Shown one piece after another: positions 52,719-63,599 of a stretch of 64,000 nucleotides of DNA. The position numbers and the translations under genes were made by a program. The notes under the pieces were generated by a model that saw only the letters and a list, made by a program, of their open reading frames with translations, was not told the DNA's origin and ran no database searches. The stretch is from contig JAHCVI010000005.1 of NCBI GenBank assembly GCA_019096155.1, forward strand, positions 1,870,468 to 1,934,467, in the 5' to 3' direction. The stretch is from Staphylotrichum longicolle. Its lineage: Eukaryota; Ascomycota; Sordariomycetes; Sordariales; Chaetomiaceae. Position 1 is the stretch's first letter. Every line of letters starts with the position of its first letter.

Positions 52719-55700
52719 GGTCTGGAACGCAACGATACGGAACTTTCTCGCTCTGTCTTAGGGCGCCGAACGGCATGAATTCCCAGATATACGCTTCCCG
52801 ATTGTCGGGGGAAAGCAGGGCTTGGGGCACGTGGCTCTTCTCTTTACACCACTTATGACCACCCGTAATATCCGGTGATTTTGGGAGTTTGAGAGCGCCG
52901 TTTCGGAGTTGGAGTTATGCAAGGGATGGAAAGGAGGGGGGTCGTATCTCTTGGGAGCGGTCTCATAACCGATACCCGGCCCCACTGCAGGGGGGCACTT
53001 ATCATGACTGATGTCGGCCTGTCGAAGAGGCCTGGGGCTTTTTAGAGGGTCTGGGAGCACTGCGGTTCAGCTTGGTGTATACTAAATGTGCTATTCTGTT
53101 GTAATCGGAGACATACGATTGGGTTGCGTGTAACGATGCGTTCTTGGAGTGTTCGATGCGATGATTCTGTGCTTGGAGTGTTGAATGGGTGGGGGATTCA
53201 CCACCACATACCCGGATGCTTGAGAGGAGGATCAATACCCTCCTTGGAGCCGGAGGGAGATCCTGACTTCGGATACGATTTGATCTCAGCATCAAGGGTG
53301 GAAGCAGCTCTGGGGCACGATCTTCCAGCCGTGGAGGCCAAGTCTAACTGTCTCGAAGAGCACGGTAACTTTCGGAGTCGGGATACTGACAGTCAAGGAA
53401 AGATGATGTCCCAATGTCCCACATGGGAGCAGTTCTGAGCAGCAGGCAGGAAATGGAAGGACCCAAGGGGAGGCAGGCTTGATGGGAGTCGGCCATTCTA
53501 TCACCTTCTCACAAGGGGAAAACAAAGAACGAAAAAAAAAGGGTTTACCTAACTTGATTCTGAAAGAGTCTATGTCGTTGGAGCGGCCTAGGCGGCCTGC
53601 ATGTTTGCATGTACTTTTGTCCCTGGATGCCTCGAAGTGTCCCAGCCGCTCCTGTCCCTTGCATATTCATTCCACGGTTCTCCCGGCGTCATGTAAGATA
53701 CCAGCAGTCCGCTTCAACATTCGGATCCTCCTTTCGGGGATAAAGTCTCAGACCGGGCTGACGAACTTTTGCAAACAAGTGCTTCGAAGGCCCAGCTCAC
53801 GGGATGTCTTGGAAAATACCGGGGCACACCGAGGCGAGGCGGGACGCAGCGGTGAACGAAACCGGGCGGGACCCACTTCTTTTATGGGGCGATCCTGGGA
53901 TCTGAACCCCAGCTTACTTGGTACCTTGGCCTCGAGCTTGCTTTGAGAGCCAGCCCCCCGCATTGCCAGTTGGTTGGCTGGCCGGGCTGAATCTTTGAAC
54001 CCGCGCGCGACCGGGGAAGGTCCGCGGCAAGCGTCAAGACCCTCGATGGTACCAGCTATGCATACCAGGGATCATCGCGAACTGCTGAACGTTCCGAGGC
54101 AGAGCCGTTGGACTCCGTGCTGCATGCTAATCTGTTCCCGCCGTTCAACTTGGCTCTGCCTATGCAAGTCTGACCTGTCATTCCAGAATCATCCGGACTT
54201 TCTGACGAGGCTTTCGCGGTCTTGGTGCCGCCTTGGGTGGGGGGATTACCAACGCCGGGTGGGGGCGTGCTCGCTCTCCTGGGCAACCCGAAGGTTTCCA
54301 TCCATGCCATTGAAGCCAGGCTCCCAAGCTGGGATCTGCCCCTTTTTGCTTGCTCGGCGGGATGTGCTTTTTTTGGTGATCAAAGGCCAAACCACCGGTC
54401 CAGGCCTGCACGTGCTGACGCTCGGCAGCGGGCCAACCCAGAAAGCCAACCCGCCAGCGGCGCCAGGTCTCTGCATGAGACGATGCGGCTGCCCTATCGG
54501 GGTTAAACCAGCAATGTGACACATGAAATCTTGCAGGCTCCCCAAGCTCCCAGCCACGATAGGTGAGAAACACGGTGTCAACGCCAAGCTCGGGCCGAGG
54601 GATCGAGCGAGGATCCTAGGGCGCGCACTGGCTGTGCTTGTCTGATGATCAACCCATCGGATGTGATGCTTGGCTCGTTGGGGCCATCAGGGCTGACTCG
54701 GTCAAGGCTGATGAAACACCAGCACACCAAAGGCCGCAACTGCTGGGAGCGGGGAAACCTGGAAGAGGAGACGGGCAAATGATCCATGGATGGATATGGG
54801 ACCACTGCGCCAGTGATGATGAGACGCATTGGAGGTGGAGGCGATGAGAAGAAAGGTCCCCCGAAAAAAGCGCCGCCATCAATCTCGGCGCTCCTCCACT
54901 GGACCCAACTGACCTCCTGGGATTTCCGCGAAGAGGGGATCCGAATCTGCTTGCTTCCCCACGCCTGTTCACGTGACCCCGCAAGAAGGCAAACGCATTG
55001 CCGAAACGGACTGGCATGCCCGTCTTCCCCCCATGTCGGGTGCCAATGCGCCATTGACTGCGCGGCAGCCTGCACGGAAGAATGCAACCAACAGAGCAGA
55101 AAAGCCGCCGCTGCACGTGCATCATCTGCAAATACGCCCGCCACAGGGAGCCACCTTGCTGACGTGGGCCGTCCTGTTGTCCCCCGATCTGGGGCCGCCA
55201 ACCCCACCCATCCATCCACACGCGATCCCCCTCGGTTGCGCGTGCCGTAGCAGGAGCCTTGCAGCGCGCATCATTTGCTTGCACATCCACAACCAACTCT
55301 GAAGATATAAGACACAGATCATCGCCACCCCATGCGTCATTTCCAGAGTGCTGTGTGTCTTTCCATAATCCCGTGGTCTCACGGTTTGTTTCGATCGACT
55401 TCAAGGACAGGGGCTGACTGTCCTGCAAGGTGCCGCCATGCCAGAACCATTGAAGACGTGCAACCCGTCCCGCCTGGCCTCTGTTCCGGCCGCCGCCCTT
55501 TATGGTCATTGACGGATAGCAGTAATAAGAAAAGCCGCTCAGTAGAAACGTTGGGTGGTGCAGGGTCATTGAAGATGCGTCCTTGATTGAACAGACCCAG
55601 AGTCCACAAAGATGTAGCATTCGGCGACAATGGTAGAGATGGGACGCCTGACGCCAGTTACTGGAGCCTTCATTGATTCCCTTCTCCTCGTCTCATCCAT

Positions 55701-57696
55701 CTCATCAATGTCTCCCATCTCGGTGCGATTGTCTCCATGGCTGCTTGTGTTCGAATGGCGCCGTTAGGGTTCTATGTCAGCAAGGCAGGTGCAGTACTTG
55801 ACATTGGGTATAAACCGGGCGGCTGAGGTGAGGGTGTGATCGCCAGATAAGAATGGGCACAGACAATACTCAAGGTGCCGGGAGCCAAACCAAAGGAGAT
55901 GCTGCATTCCCTACACAGATGTTGCTGTCGGGCATTGATATCGCTTGTGTCGCTTGGCGTTCCCAACTCTCACTGCGCCTGATGTTCCGGCGCCTGTTCC
56001 GAGCTGCGGACCCTCAGGTTGTTTGCGGCATTTGGACCTGTCATCGGGTAGTTCAGGTCGTCATACCTACGGTCTCGCGGACATCAGGTGTCGGGATGGC
56101 CAGAACCCTGTGCACCGCGTTCTTAAGCGATCCGATCTTAGGTTGCGCCTGACATCGGATCATCTGGCCGCGACAGCGAGCTTGGCGATGGGCAGGAGGC
56201 TCTCGAAAAAGATAAACTGGGCTCGTCGTGGTCTGAATCGTGCGACTCCTACCTCAAGATAAAATGCCTAGGTAGGTATGGTAGACGCACGTACTGTAAG
56301 CTGGGATCTGAAGACAGGTAGAGGCTAGTAGCCGATGATGCTCAGAAGAATGCTGTAACGGTCAAGATAGCTTCAGTTCACTTGGCCGAAGTAAGTAGAG
56401 GTTGCATCAGACACAACCTAGCAAACAGCCACTGGTTCATTCTTGCACGGTCCAGTGGCAGCCGATGGCTCAAACATACGCAAAGATTGAGACAACATGC
56501 TCGAGGTCGCACCCTGAATTCTCTCTGCAGTACTTCGGCGATGTGTGAAGGGCAAGTGTCGCTCCCAACCACTGACTTCGGTTGTTGTGGAGTTGTCATA
56601 TTTTCCGCCCACACCTCACACACCCGAGCACCCACACCCACTCTCACTTTTGGCTCCACTAAAAAGGTGGATCAATGGTCCTGCATGCGTTGTGACGGAG
56701 CACGGGGAAAAGTGGTTGTGAATCCCTGTCTTCCATTCTTGGCTGCAAGCATGGGTGGGTGTGGTGGAACCACCCAGCCGTCGCCACAGCCGCTAAAACT
56801 AATTGGCACAGGCGCTTTCTCCGGAAACACAGTCCCCTGAAGAGAGCTGGTTGTGGTGGGGTGACCGCCGCGTACTGTTTCGTACCGATACCTCTCTGAA
56901 AGGTTGCGTCACGAACAGCCGCCGTTGTGTGCATTTCACCTTCGCAACAACGAGGGCTCGGCTAGAGGACCTGGAAGTGTATAGCAGCAGCGGATAGCTA
57001 GGTTTAAGTAGCGCAATGTGAATTAGATCTTTGATTTACAGCTGATACTTGGAGGTTTTGGTCGCCCTGAGCCCATCACCGCTGCTCTCCTTTTTCTGGG
57101 GCACTCGGACAATTCTGCAGCACCGGTACCGTAACGCTGGGGCGACTTGCTCCACTTCTTGGATGCGCTGCGAGACATGAACGGGAAGACAATTCCAACA
57201 TCCCTGTCGTTTATGGGTAAGGTGTTCTCCCCCCTCAGACGGCCAGTCGAAATGAATTCTCCCCAGCCCGACTCCTCTCCATTCCGAGATTTCTCTCGGA
57301 CCCTCATGCAGCATCCTTCTTTCCTTCTCCCTTGTCTTGGCCTCCGTCGAGATCTCAGCGGACACTTGACCAGAACACCAGACATCATCGCTCAGCGATC
57401 GTGACCCCTTATTTTTTTCTTGTTGCATCCTTTTTAGACGCCCCTTTCGGTGGTTTTTCCAATCCTTGCGAGCGCTTCTGCCAACCGCGTGTTGTGATTC
57501 AGTTGGTCGCAACTCCCCCACTGCGCAAACAAACCAGCAGCACGCTGCACAACTTGAATGCTGCGCAGTCGGCAACTTAGGTGTCGCCAGAGAGTTCCCA
57601 CCTGCAATCGGGTGTCGCCTGCGCCCGCTCCATAGTTCCATCTCCTTCCCCCCGGGCCGTCGCGGAGAGGCCAACGCCCTCACCGCAACAAGGACG
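52719..57696. other. 5-kb region without a supportable gene, upstream of SSN6
   Basis: This is the largest gap in the window. GC is not reduced, so it is not a RIP-mutated repeat, and I see no terminal repeats or transposase-like sequence. Many overlapping frames of 90-320 codons exist; the longest ATG frame (55,620-54,649, minus, 323 codons) shows no recognisable pattern. The final 0.7 kb (57,000-57,696) is CT-rich and contains a hairpin, CCGAGA-TTTC-TCTCGG (57,284-57,299); I infer promoter and leader of SSN6. No tRNA or 5S rRNA was recognised. Confidence 0.45.
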
Positions 57697-60600
57697 ATGT
57701 CGGCAATCATGGCAAACCATCATCCATCGCCGCCGATGCAGATGCAGATGCATCATGGGCCCCCGGGCCCAGCGCGGCCCCCGGTCCAGCAGTCGTTCTC
57801 GTCGTCGCGCCAGACTCTCCTGCAACAGACCGAGGCGGTCTGGATCCAACTCGGTAATGCGCCCCCCTGAAACCCTTCTCCCGTTCGCCGCGGCTGGACA
57901 CTGCTAACTCGCGATGAAGGCGGCCTCGCCGAGCAGATGGGTAATCTGGATGATGCAATGGCATCGTACGAGCGAGCTCTCCGCACGAACCCCAATTCGA
58001 TTCCGGCCATGAACTCGATGAGCTCTGTTCTGAGGACCCGGGAAGACTTTCCCAAGGCGGCCGAATACTTGAATGCAATCCTGAAATTGGACGAGAGGAA
58101 CGGAGAGGCCTGGGGTTGCCTTGGTATGCTTTCTCGGTCCTCGATTTTGTCAGGTGCTCTTTGTTAACACGGCTGGACAGGACACTGCTATTTGATGATG
58201 GACGATCTGCAACAGGCGTACAATGCATACCAGACGGCCTTGGTCCATCTCCCGAACCCCAAGGTTGGTCCGTCCCTTCTGCGATCCATGACTAGCTTGC
58301 TCACCCGAGCAAATAACAGGAACCCCGGCTCTGGTATGGCATTGGCATCCTGTATGACCGATACGGCTCCCTGGACCACGCCGAAGATGCGTTTGCGCAG
58401 GTCATGAAGATGCAGCCTGATTTCGACAAGGCCCATGAGATTTACTTCCGACTGGGTATAATCTACAAGCAGCAGCAGAAGTACAACGAGTCCCTCGAGG
58501 TACGTCACAGAGCGCTGTCCGCCGACCTTAAAATGCTGACCCGCTTTTCTGCAGTGCTTCAAGTACATCGTCAACTCGCCTCCGACACCGCTGACCGAGG
58601 AGGACATATGGTTCCAAATTGGTCATGTCCATGAGCAGCAGAAAGACGTACGTGTACTTGACTGTTTTGGCAGGCTGTTGCGATGCTAACCCCTTACCCG
58701 CGCTCAGTTTGAGAATGCGAAGGCTGCCTATCACCGGGTCCTCGACCGCGACCCCAACCACGCCAAGGTTCTGCAACAGCTTGGTTGGCTGCATCACACC
58801 CAGAGCCAACATTTCGACAGCCAGGAGCGGGCTATTGAGTACCTGGAGAAGTCGGTCGCTGCCGGTGAGTTTTCTCTCCTCCCCCATCCTCTTCTCGGGA
58901 CCGCCTGAGCCGCTGACACTGGATAGACAACTCGGATGCGCAGAGCTGGTATCTCCTTGGTCGCTGCTATATGCAAATGCAGAAGTACCCCAAGGCGTAT
59001 GAGGCATATCAGCAAGCCGTGTATCGCGATGGGCGGAACCCGACATTTTGGTGCTCGATTGGCGTCCTCTATTACCAGATCAACCAGTATCGCGACGCTC
59101 TGGATGCGTACTCGCGCGCCATCCGGCTCAACCCGTGGATCTCGGAGGTCTGGTACGACTTGGGCACTTTGGTAAGTTCGCATCATGGCGGTTGCCATCT
59201 CGTTCAGCCATTGCTGACTCCCGGGCCCCTAGTATGAATCGTGTAACAACCAGATCGCCGATGCGCTCGACGCCTACCAACGTGCCGCCGAGCTGGACCC
59301 GACAAACCCGCACATCAAGACCCGCCTGCAGCTGCTCCGCAACGGGCAGGCCAACGGAGCGCCGCCCGGGCAGGCGCCAATGCCGACTGACGTTCATCCG
59401 CAGGCTTATCAAGCTGCGGGTGCCGTTGGTCCGCCGGGCCCGCAATGGGCTGGATCAGGCTCTGGAGCGCCACCGCCGCCGCCGCAGCCGATGCTGAACG
59501 GCCCTTCGAGTGGGACCGCCGCGTGGTCAGGGAGGCTCTCGGATGTCAATCCTCCCCCGCAGCCGCGGAATCCTTATGCCGGCGACCGTGACCCCTTTCG
59601 TGTTGGCACCGGTCAACGACCGCCCAGCAGCCCTCAGCAGGAGCATCAGATGAGACCTTACCTGGATGCCAACCGGGTGCCTGAGCAACACAGACGGGGT
59701 CCCTCTCCACCTCCTCCAGCACATTACGCAGCTCCGCCGCCGCCGCCGCCGCCCCAGCAATCCCAGCAGCCGCCCCAGGGAGCGCAGCCACCTCGCGTCA
59801 GGAACCCTAACTATGGTGGCCACACCCCTGCTGCTGTGCTCCAGCCCAGCGCGGCACCTGGTCCGAGTGGACCGACTTCCAACCCGCTGATGCCGTATCG
59901 CACGGGCAGCCCCAGGAATGATGGCCGGCCACCCATGCATGAGAACCGGATGCCGTCGCCCAAGTCGGCATATCCGCAGCACCAACCTCCTTACCCGGCG
60001 CATCCTGACCAGGCAGGCCCTCACGGCCCTGAACCCGGGGTGCCTCATCCTCCGCAGCCCAGCATGCCTTCCGATGCGGCTCTCCACCGGGAGCACGATC
60101 CTCGCCCGCCTTCAGTCGGGCCCAAGAGGATGCGGGAATGGGAGGACGAGCGAGATGCGAAGAAGCCCACGACGGAGGAAACGCGCGCGCGCATGGAAGA
60201 CATTCGCCATCGCCGCCCATCCACTCCCCCTCGCATCGACCAATACCGCCGCAACTCTTCGGAAGCTCGGCGTTTCGAAGAGCGGCGCATTGAGGAGGCG
60301 CGCCGAGCCGAAGACCAGCGTCGTGCTGAAGAGATGCGTCGCGCCGAGGAGCAGCAGCGTCACAACAATGACGGTTACCATCCATCTGAGGCGGCCCACC
60401 ACCAGCAGCAGCACTCGGGCGTGACTCACTTGCCGCCCATGCAACAAGGCCCCTCGGCCATGCAGGGTCTTATGCACGAGGCCCCCGGGCCCCAACCGGG
60501 ACCTGCCAAGAAAGACTATCCGCCTGAGGAGCGACGGATGGAGCACCCACCTGCCCCGCACCCTCCGATGGCCAGTGAGCCTGAGCGGGCGGCGCGGAAG

Positions 60601-60738
60601 ATGGACGTGGACGAAGATTACGATGACGATGGCGATGACGACAAGAAGGCTCAGGGTCCTGCTTCTGGGCCGGGTCCTGCGCCGGCGCCCGAGATGAAGA
60701 ATGGGACGCCAACAACTGCGACCATCAACGGGAACTAA
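57697..60738 (+). CDS. SSN6: Ssn6/Cyc8 TPR corepressor (rcm-1 homolog)
   Basis: Partner of Tup1 in the general Cyc8-Tup1 corepressor, recruited by many DNA-binding factors. Exons are 57697-57853, 57920-58123, 58181-58263, 58320-58499, 58555-58647, 58708-58864, 58927-59171 and 59233-60738, giving 874 aa. After a Pro/Met/His-rich N-terminus (PPMQMQMHHGPPGP), about ten TPR units span residues 45-400: VWIQLGGLAEQMGNLDDAMASYERAL, WYGIGILYDRYGSLDHAEDAF, WFQIGHVHEQQKDFENAKAAY, SWYLLGRCYMQMQKYPKAYEAYQQAV, WCSIGVLYYQINQYRDALDAYSRAI. The C-terminal 480 residues are disordered: Pro/Gln-rich, then a helical Glu/Arg-rich segment (RRFEERRIEEARRAEDQRRA) and an acidic end with KMDVDEDYDDDGDDD. Long upstream DNA and a CT-rich leader suggest complex regulation. 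Confidence 0.95.
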
Positions 60739-61405
60739 AGGCAAACCACCGCGTATGGGGGTCTCTTAGTCCGTGGCTCTTGTTGATGACATGGTTTTTT
60801 TTTTTTAAATCCAGTGGCCCATTCATATTCGCCGGCTGCGTTGTTCTTGTTTCAAGATCTCTGACTGCTTGGGCCGCCCGGCTGTTGGCCACCTCCGGAA
60901 TGGTGCTGCCTGGTTAGTTAGACTATTTTTCTCCTCTGTTGATTACGATTTCCTATGTTGTTGCGTTTCAATACATGATGGATTTCGCCTTGTCAGGAAA
61001 GCGTTGGCCGTACGGGCGATGCCTTGCTGCGGCGTCGGAATGGCCTACCGTATCCGTAGTTCGTGGCAGAATAGGTGTCATGGGCGACTCGAGTTCTGGA
61101 AAAGCGATGTCTCTGGCAAGTCATGTAACCTGTGGCACAGAGGAGGGTTTCCGATGCAGCCGAGACACTTTCTGTCCAGCGAGGTAGCTTTCTTGTATCA
61201 CACATTTTTGTGTTGGCATGTCTTCTGTCCATGTGTAGAGAGACACGAATTAGACATCTCGCGTCATTAGTGTAAGACCTCTTGTGGATTGTGAAAGTTT
61301 GCAGATTGCAATGCCATCCGCAAGGCATGGTCGTCCGCTCTGTCAGAGCTCGAGCCCAGGTGCCCAGGTGCCAGGACCCACCAAAGCTCAGCACCAATCT
61401 CAGGT

Positions 61406-61411
61406 CACGTG
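61406..61411 (+). promoter_or_regulatory. CACGTG E-box (candidate Cbf1 site) before RPL3
   Basis: TCACGTG occurs about 205 bp before the RPL3 ATG. CACGTG is the Cbf1 core and Cbf1 is an ancestral regulator of ribosomal-protein genes in ascomycetes outside the S. cerevisiae lineage. Assignment here is inferred from position and its neighbour at 61,466. Confidence 0.55.
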
Positions 61412-61465
61412 CTTGGGGTTCAAGCGGATGCCAAGGCACCCCCACTTGCCAATTCGCAAACTGCA

Positions 61466-61474
61466 GTTAGGGCT
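61466..61474 (-). promoter_or_regulatory. AGCCCTAAC (candidate Tbf1 site) before RPL3
   Basis: On the minus strand the sequence AGCCCTAAC matches the Tbf1 consensus ARCCCTAA. It is 55 bp downstream of the CACGTG and about 140 bp before the RPL3 ATG. Tbf1 with Cbf1 controls ribosomal-protein genes in several ascomycetes. Confidence 0.6.
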
Positions 61475-61614
61475 CCGCTGCAATTGGTCCGAGCGCCCAG
61501 CTCCATCTCACACAAAATTCACCACCACCAAAATCTTTGGGCCTTTTTTCCTTTCGTGGTCGGACTCGGGGGAATTTTCCAACAACATCACGCCCAACGC
61601 AGACATCAGCAACC

Positions 61615-63216
61615 ATGTCTCACAGGAGTGAGTGCGCCCAGACGCTTTCCCATCTCCCATCGGCCTCAATGCGAGAAATTCGGTTCGACCTGGCTTTCAC
61701 ACGAATGCCTGGACGACATCGAGCATTGCGACTTTCGAGCATCCGAAATTTTGACTTCTCGCAAAACTTGATACTGACCAGCTTCAGAGTACGAGGCCCC
61801 TCGCCATGGCTCTCTGGCGTACCTGCCGCGCAAGCGCGCTGCCCGCCACAGGGGAAAAGTCAAGTCGTAAGTGAAAATCTCGAATCCCTAGCATTCTGCT
61901 TGATCCCTTGATATGGCAAGGAACCGGAGGCTGACTGCTGGTGTGACGACAGCTTCCCCAAGGACGATGCTAAGAAGCCCGTCCACCTGACCGCCGCCAT
62001 GGGCTACAAGGCCGGCATGACCACGATCGTCCGCGACCTCGACCGCCCCGGCGCGAAGGCTCACAAGAAGGAGGTCGTGGAGGCTGTGACAATCATTGAT
62101 ACCCCTCCTGTACGCGCAACGCAGCCCGCTTGGCTCTTATTGTGTCAATGGCTAACATCTTTCGCAGATGATTGTTGTGGGTCTGGTTGGCGTAAGTCAT
62201 TGTTGTCCGGCCGAGGATGAAGAGGAGGCGGAAAGTCTAACAGCGTCTAGTACATCGAGACTCCTCGCGGCCTGCGCTCGCTCACCACCGTCTGGGCTGA
62301 GCACTTGAGCGACGAGGTCAAGCGCCGCTTCTACAAGAACTGGTACAAGAGCAAGAAGAAGGCCTTCACCAAGTACGCCAAGAAGCACTCCGAGAACAGC
62401 GGCGCCTCCATCACCCGCGAGCTCGAGCGCATCAAGAAGTACTGCACCGTCGTCCGCGTTCTGGCCCACACCCAGATCCGCAAGACGCCCCTCAAGCAGA
62501 AGAAGGCCCACCTCATGGAGATCCAGATCAACGGTGGCTCCGTTGCCGACAAGGTCGAGTTCGGCCACGGCCTCTTCGAGAAGCCCGTCTCGATCGACTC
62601 CATCTTCGAGAAGGACGAGATGATCGATGTCATCGCCGTCACCAAGGGTCACGGTTTCTCCGGTGTCACCGCTCGTTGGGGCACCAAGAAGCTGCCGCGC
62701 AAGACCCACAAGGGTCTCCGCAAGGTCGCCTGTATCGGTGCCTGGCATCCGTCCCACGTCCAGTGGACTGTTGCCCGTGCCGGTCAGCAGGGTTACCACC
62801 ACCGTACCTCGGTCAACCACAAGGTTTACCGTATCGGCAAGGGCGATGCCGAGGACAGCGCCGCCACCGAGGTCGATGTCACCAAGAAGAAGATCACTCC
62901 GTAAGTCTGCCCGGGGAATGAGGTGCCAAAATAATCAAGGTTTACTGACATGTTGCACAGTATGGGTGGCTTCGTTCGCTACGGCGAGGTTAACAACGAC
63001 TTCGTCATGGTCAAGGGCTCCGTCCCCGGTGTCAAGAAGAGGGTCATGACCCTCCGCAAGTCGATGTTCATCCACACCTCGCGCAAGGCCCTCGAGAAGG
63101 TCGAGCTCAAATGGATCGATACCTCGTCCGAGTTCGGTCACGGTGCTTTCCAGACCCCGGCGGAGAAGAAGCAGTACCAGGGTACCCTCAAGAAGGATTT
63201 GGCCGCCAGCTCATAA
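61615..63216 (+). CDS. RPL3: 60S ribosomal protein L3 (uL3)
   Basis: uL3 is an early-assembling protein of the large subunit that reaches the peptidyl-transferase centre. Exons are 61615-61627, 61788-61866, 61953-62109, 62168-62191, 62251-62900 and 62961-63216, giving 392 aa, the expected size. The first exon encodes only MSHR plus one base; exon 4 is 24 nt and encodes MIVVGLVG. Signature blocks are KYEAPRHGSLAYLPRKRA, HLTAAMGYKAGMTTIVRDLD, YIETPRGLRSLTTVWAEHL, KGHGFSGVTARWGTKKLPRK, KVACIGAWHPSHVQWTVARA and GQQGYHHRTSVNHKVYRIG with the conserved methylated-His region. Codon choice is strongly biased to C-ending codons, as expected for a highly expressed gene. Candidate Tbf1 and Cbf1 sites lie within 210 bp upstream. 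Confidence 0.98.
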
Positions 63217-63599
63217 AGCGGGCCATTTTCTTGTTGCTCTTTCTCGTTTTACAATGGCATTGGTGTCACGGTTCTCGTTGCTCTTTGGGTCGGGTATGGA
63301 ATTCTACCTAGCATTTTCAGCTTAGGATGGGCTGCATGAGAGGAATGGGAAAATGAACCAATTGCCATTGACTCTACTGCTCTGTGAACGCCCTTGACGC
63401 CTTGAATTGTGAACTCGCAAAGGCTTGCTAGTGATATCAGAGGCTTGTGTGCACATGCACCTGCTCTCCTCTTGCTGTAGGCGGAACCGCCCAATCAGCT
63501 TGCTCTGTGCCCCGCCGATGCTGGCCGAAATCCAGGGCACAACAGAGGTTACATCATCGCAGCCCAAACCTGCATGCCGCAGTTCTGGACGCTTTCAAC
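63217..63599. other. Intergenic: RPL3 3' flank and upstream of the edge gene
   Basis: Same-direction spacer of 383 bp with no recognisable gene. It must hold RPL3 3' processing signals and the promoter of the next gene. Confidence 0.45.

Larger units (their letters stand above)
60739..61614. other. Intergenic: SSN6 3' flank and RPL3 promoter
   Basis: A run of T (60,792-60,804) followed by AAAT lies just past SSN6 and fits a 3' UTR. From about 61,300 the sequence is the RPL3 promoter. No gene is seen in between. Confidence 0.5.

Noticed and set aside
53974..54587. Set of overlapping frames up to 181 codons on both strands
   Set aside because: The plus frame starts without ATG; all are consistent with GC-rich non-coding DNA.
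52719..57696. Possible degenerate transposon or RIP-mutated repeat
   Set aside because: GC is not depressed, TpA is not enriched by eye, and no terminal repeat or transposase-like frame was found.
61628..61787. RPL3 first intron as host of a box C/D snoRNA
   Set aside because: A CTGA is present but no RTGATGA C box pairs with it at a suitable spacing.
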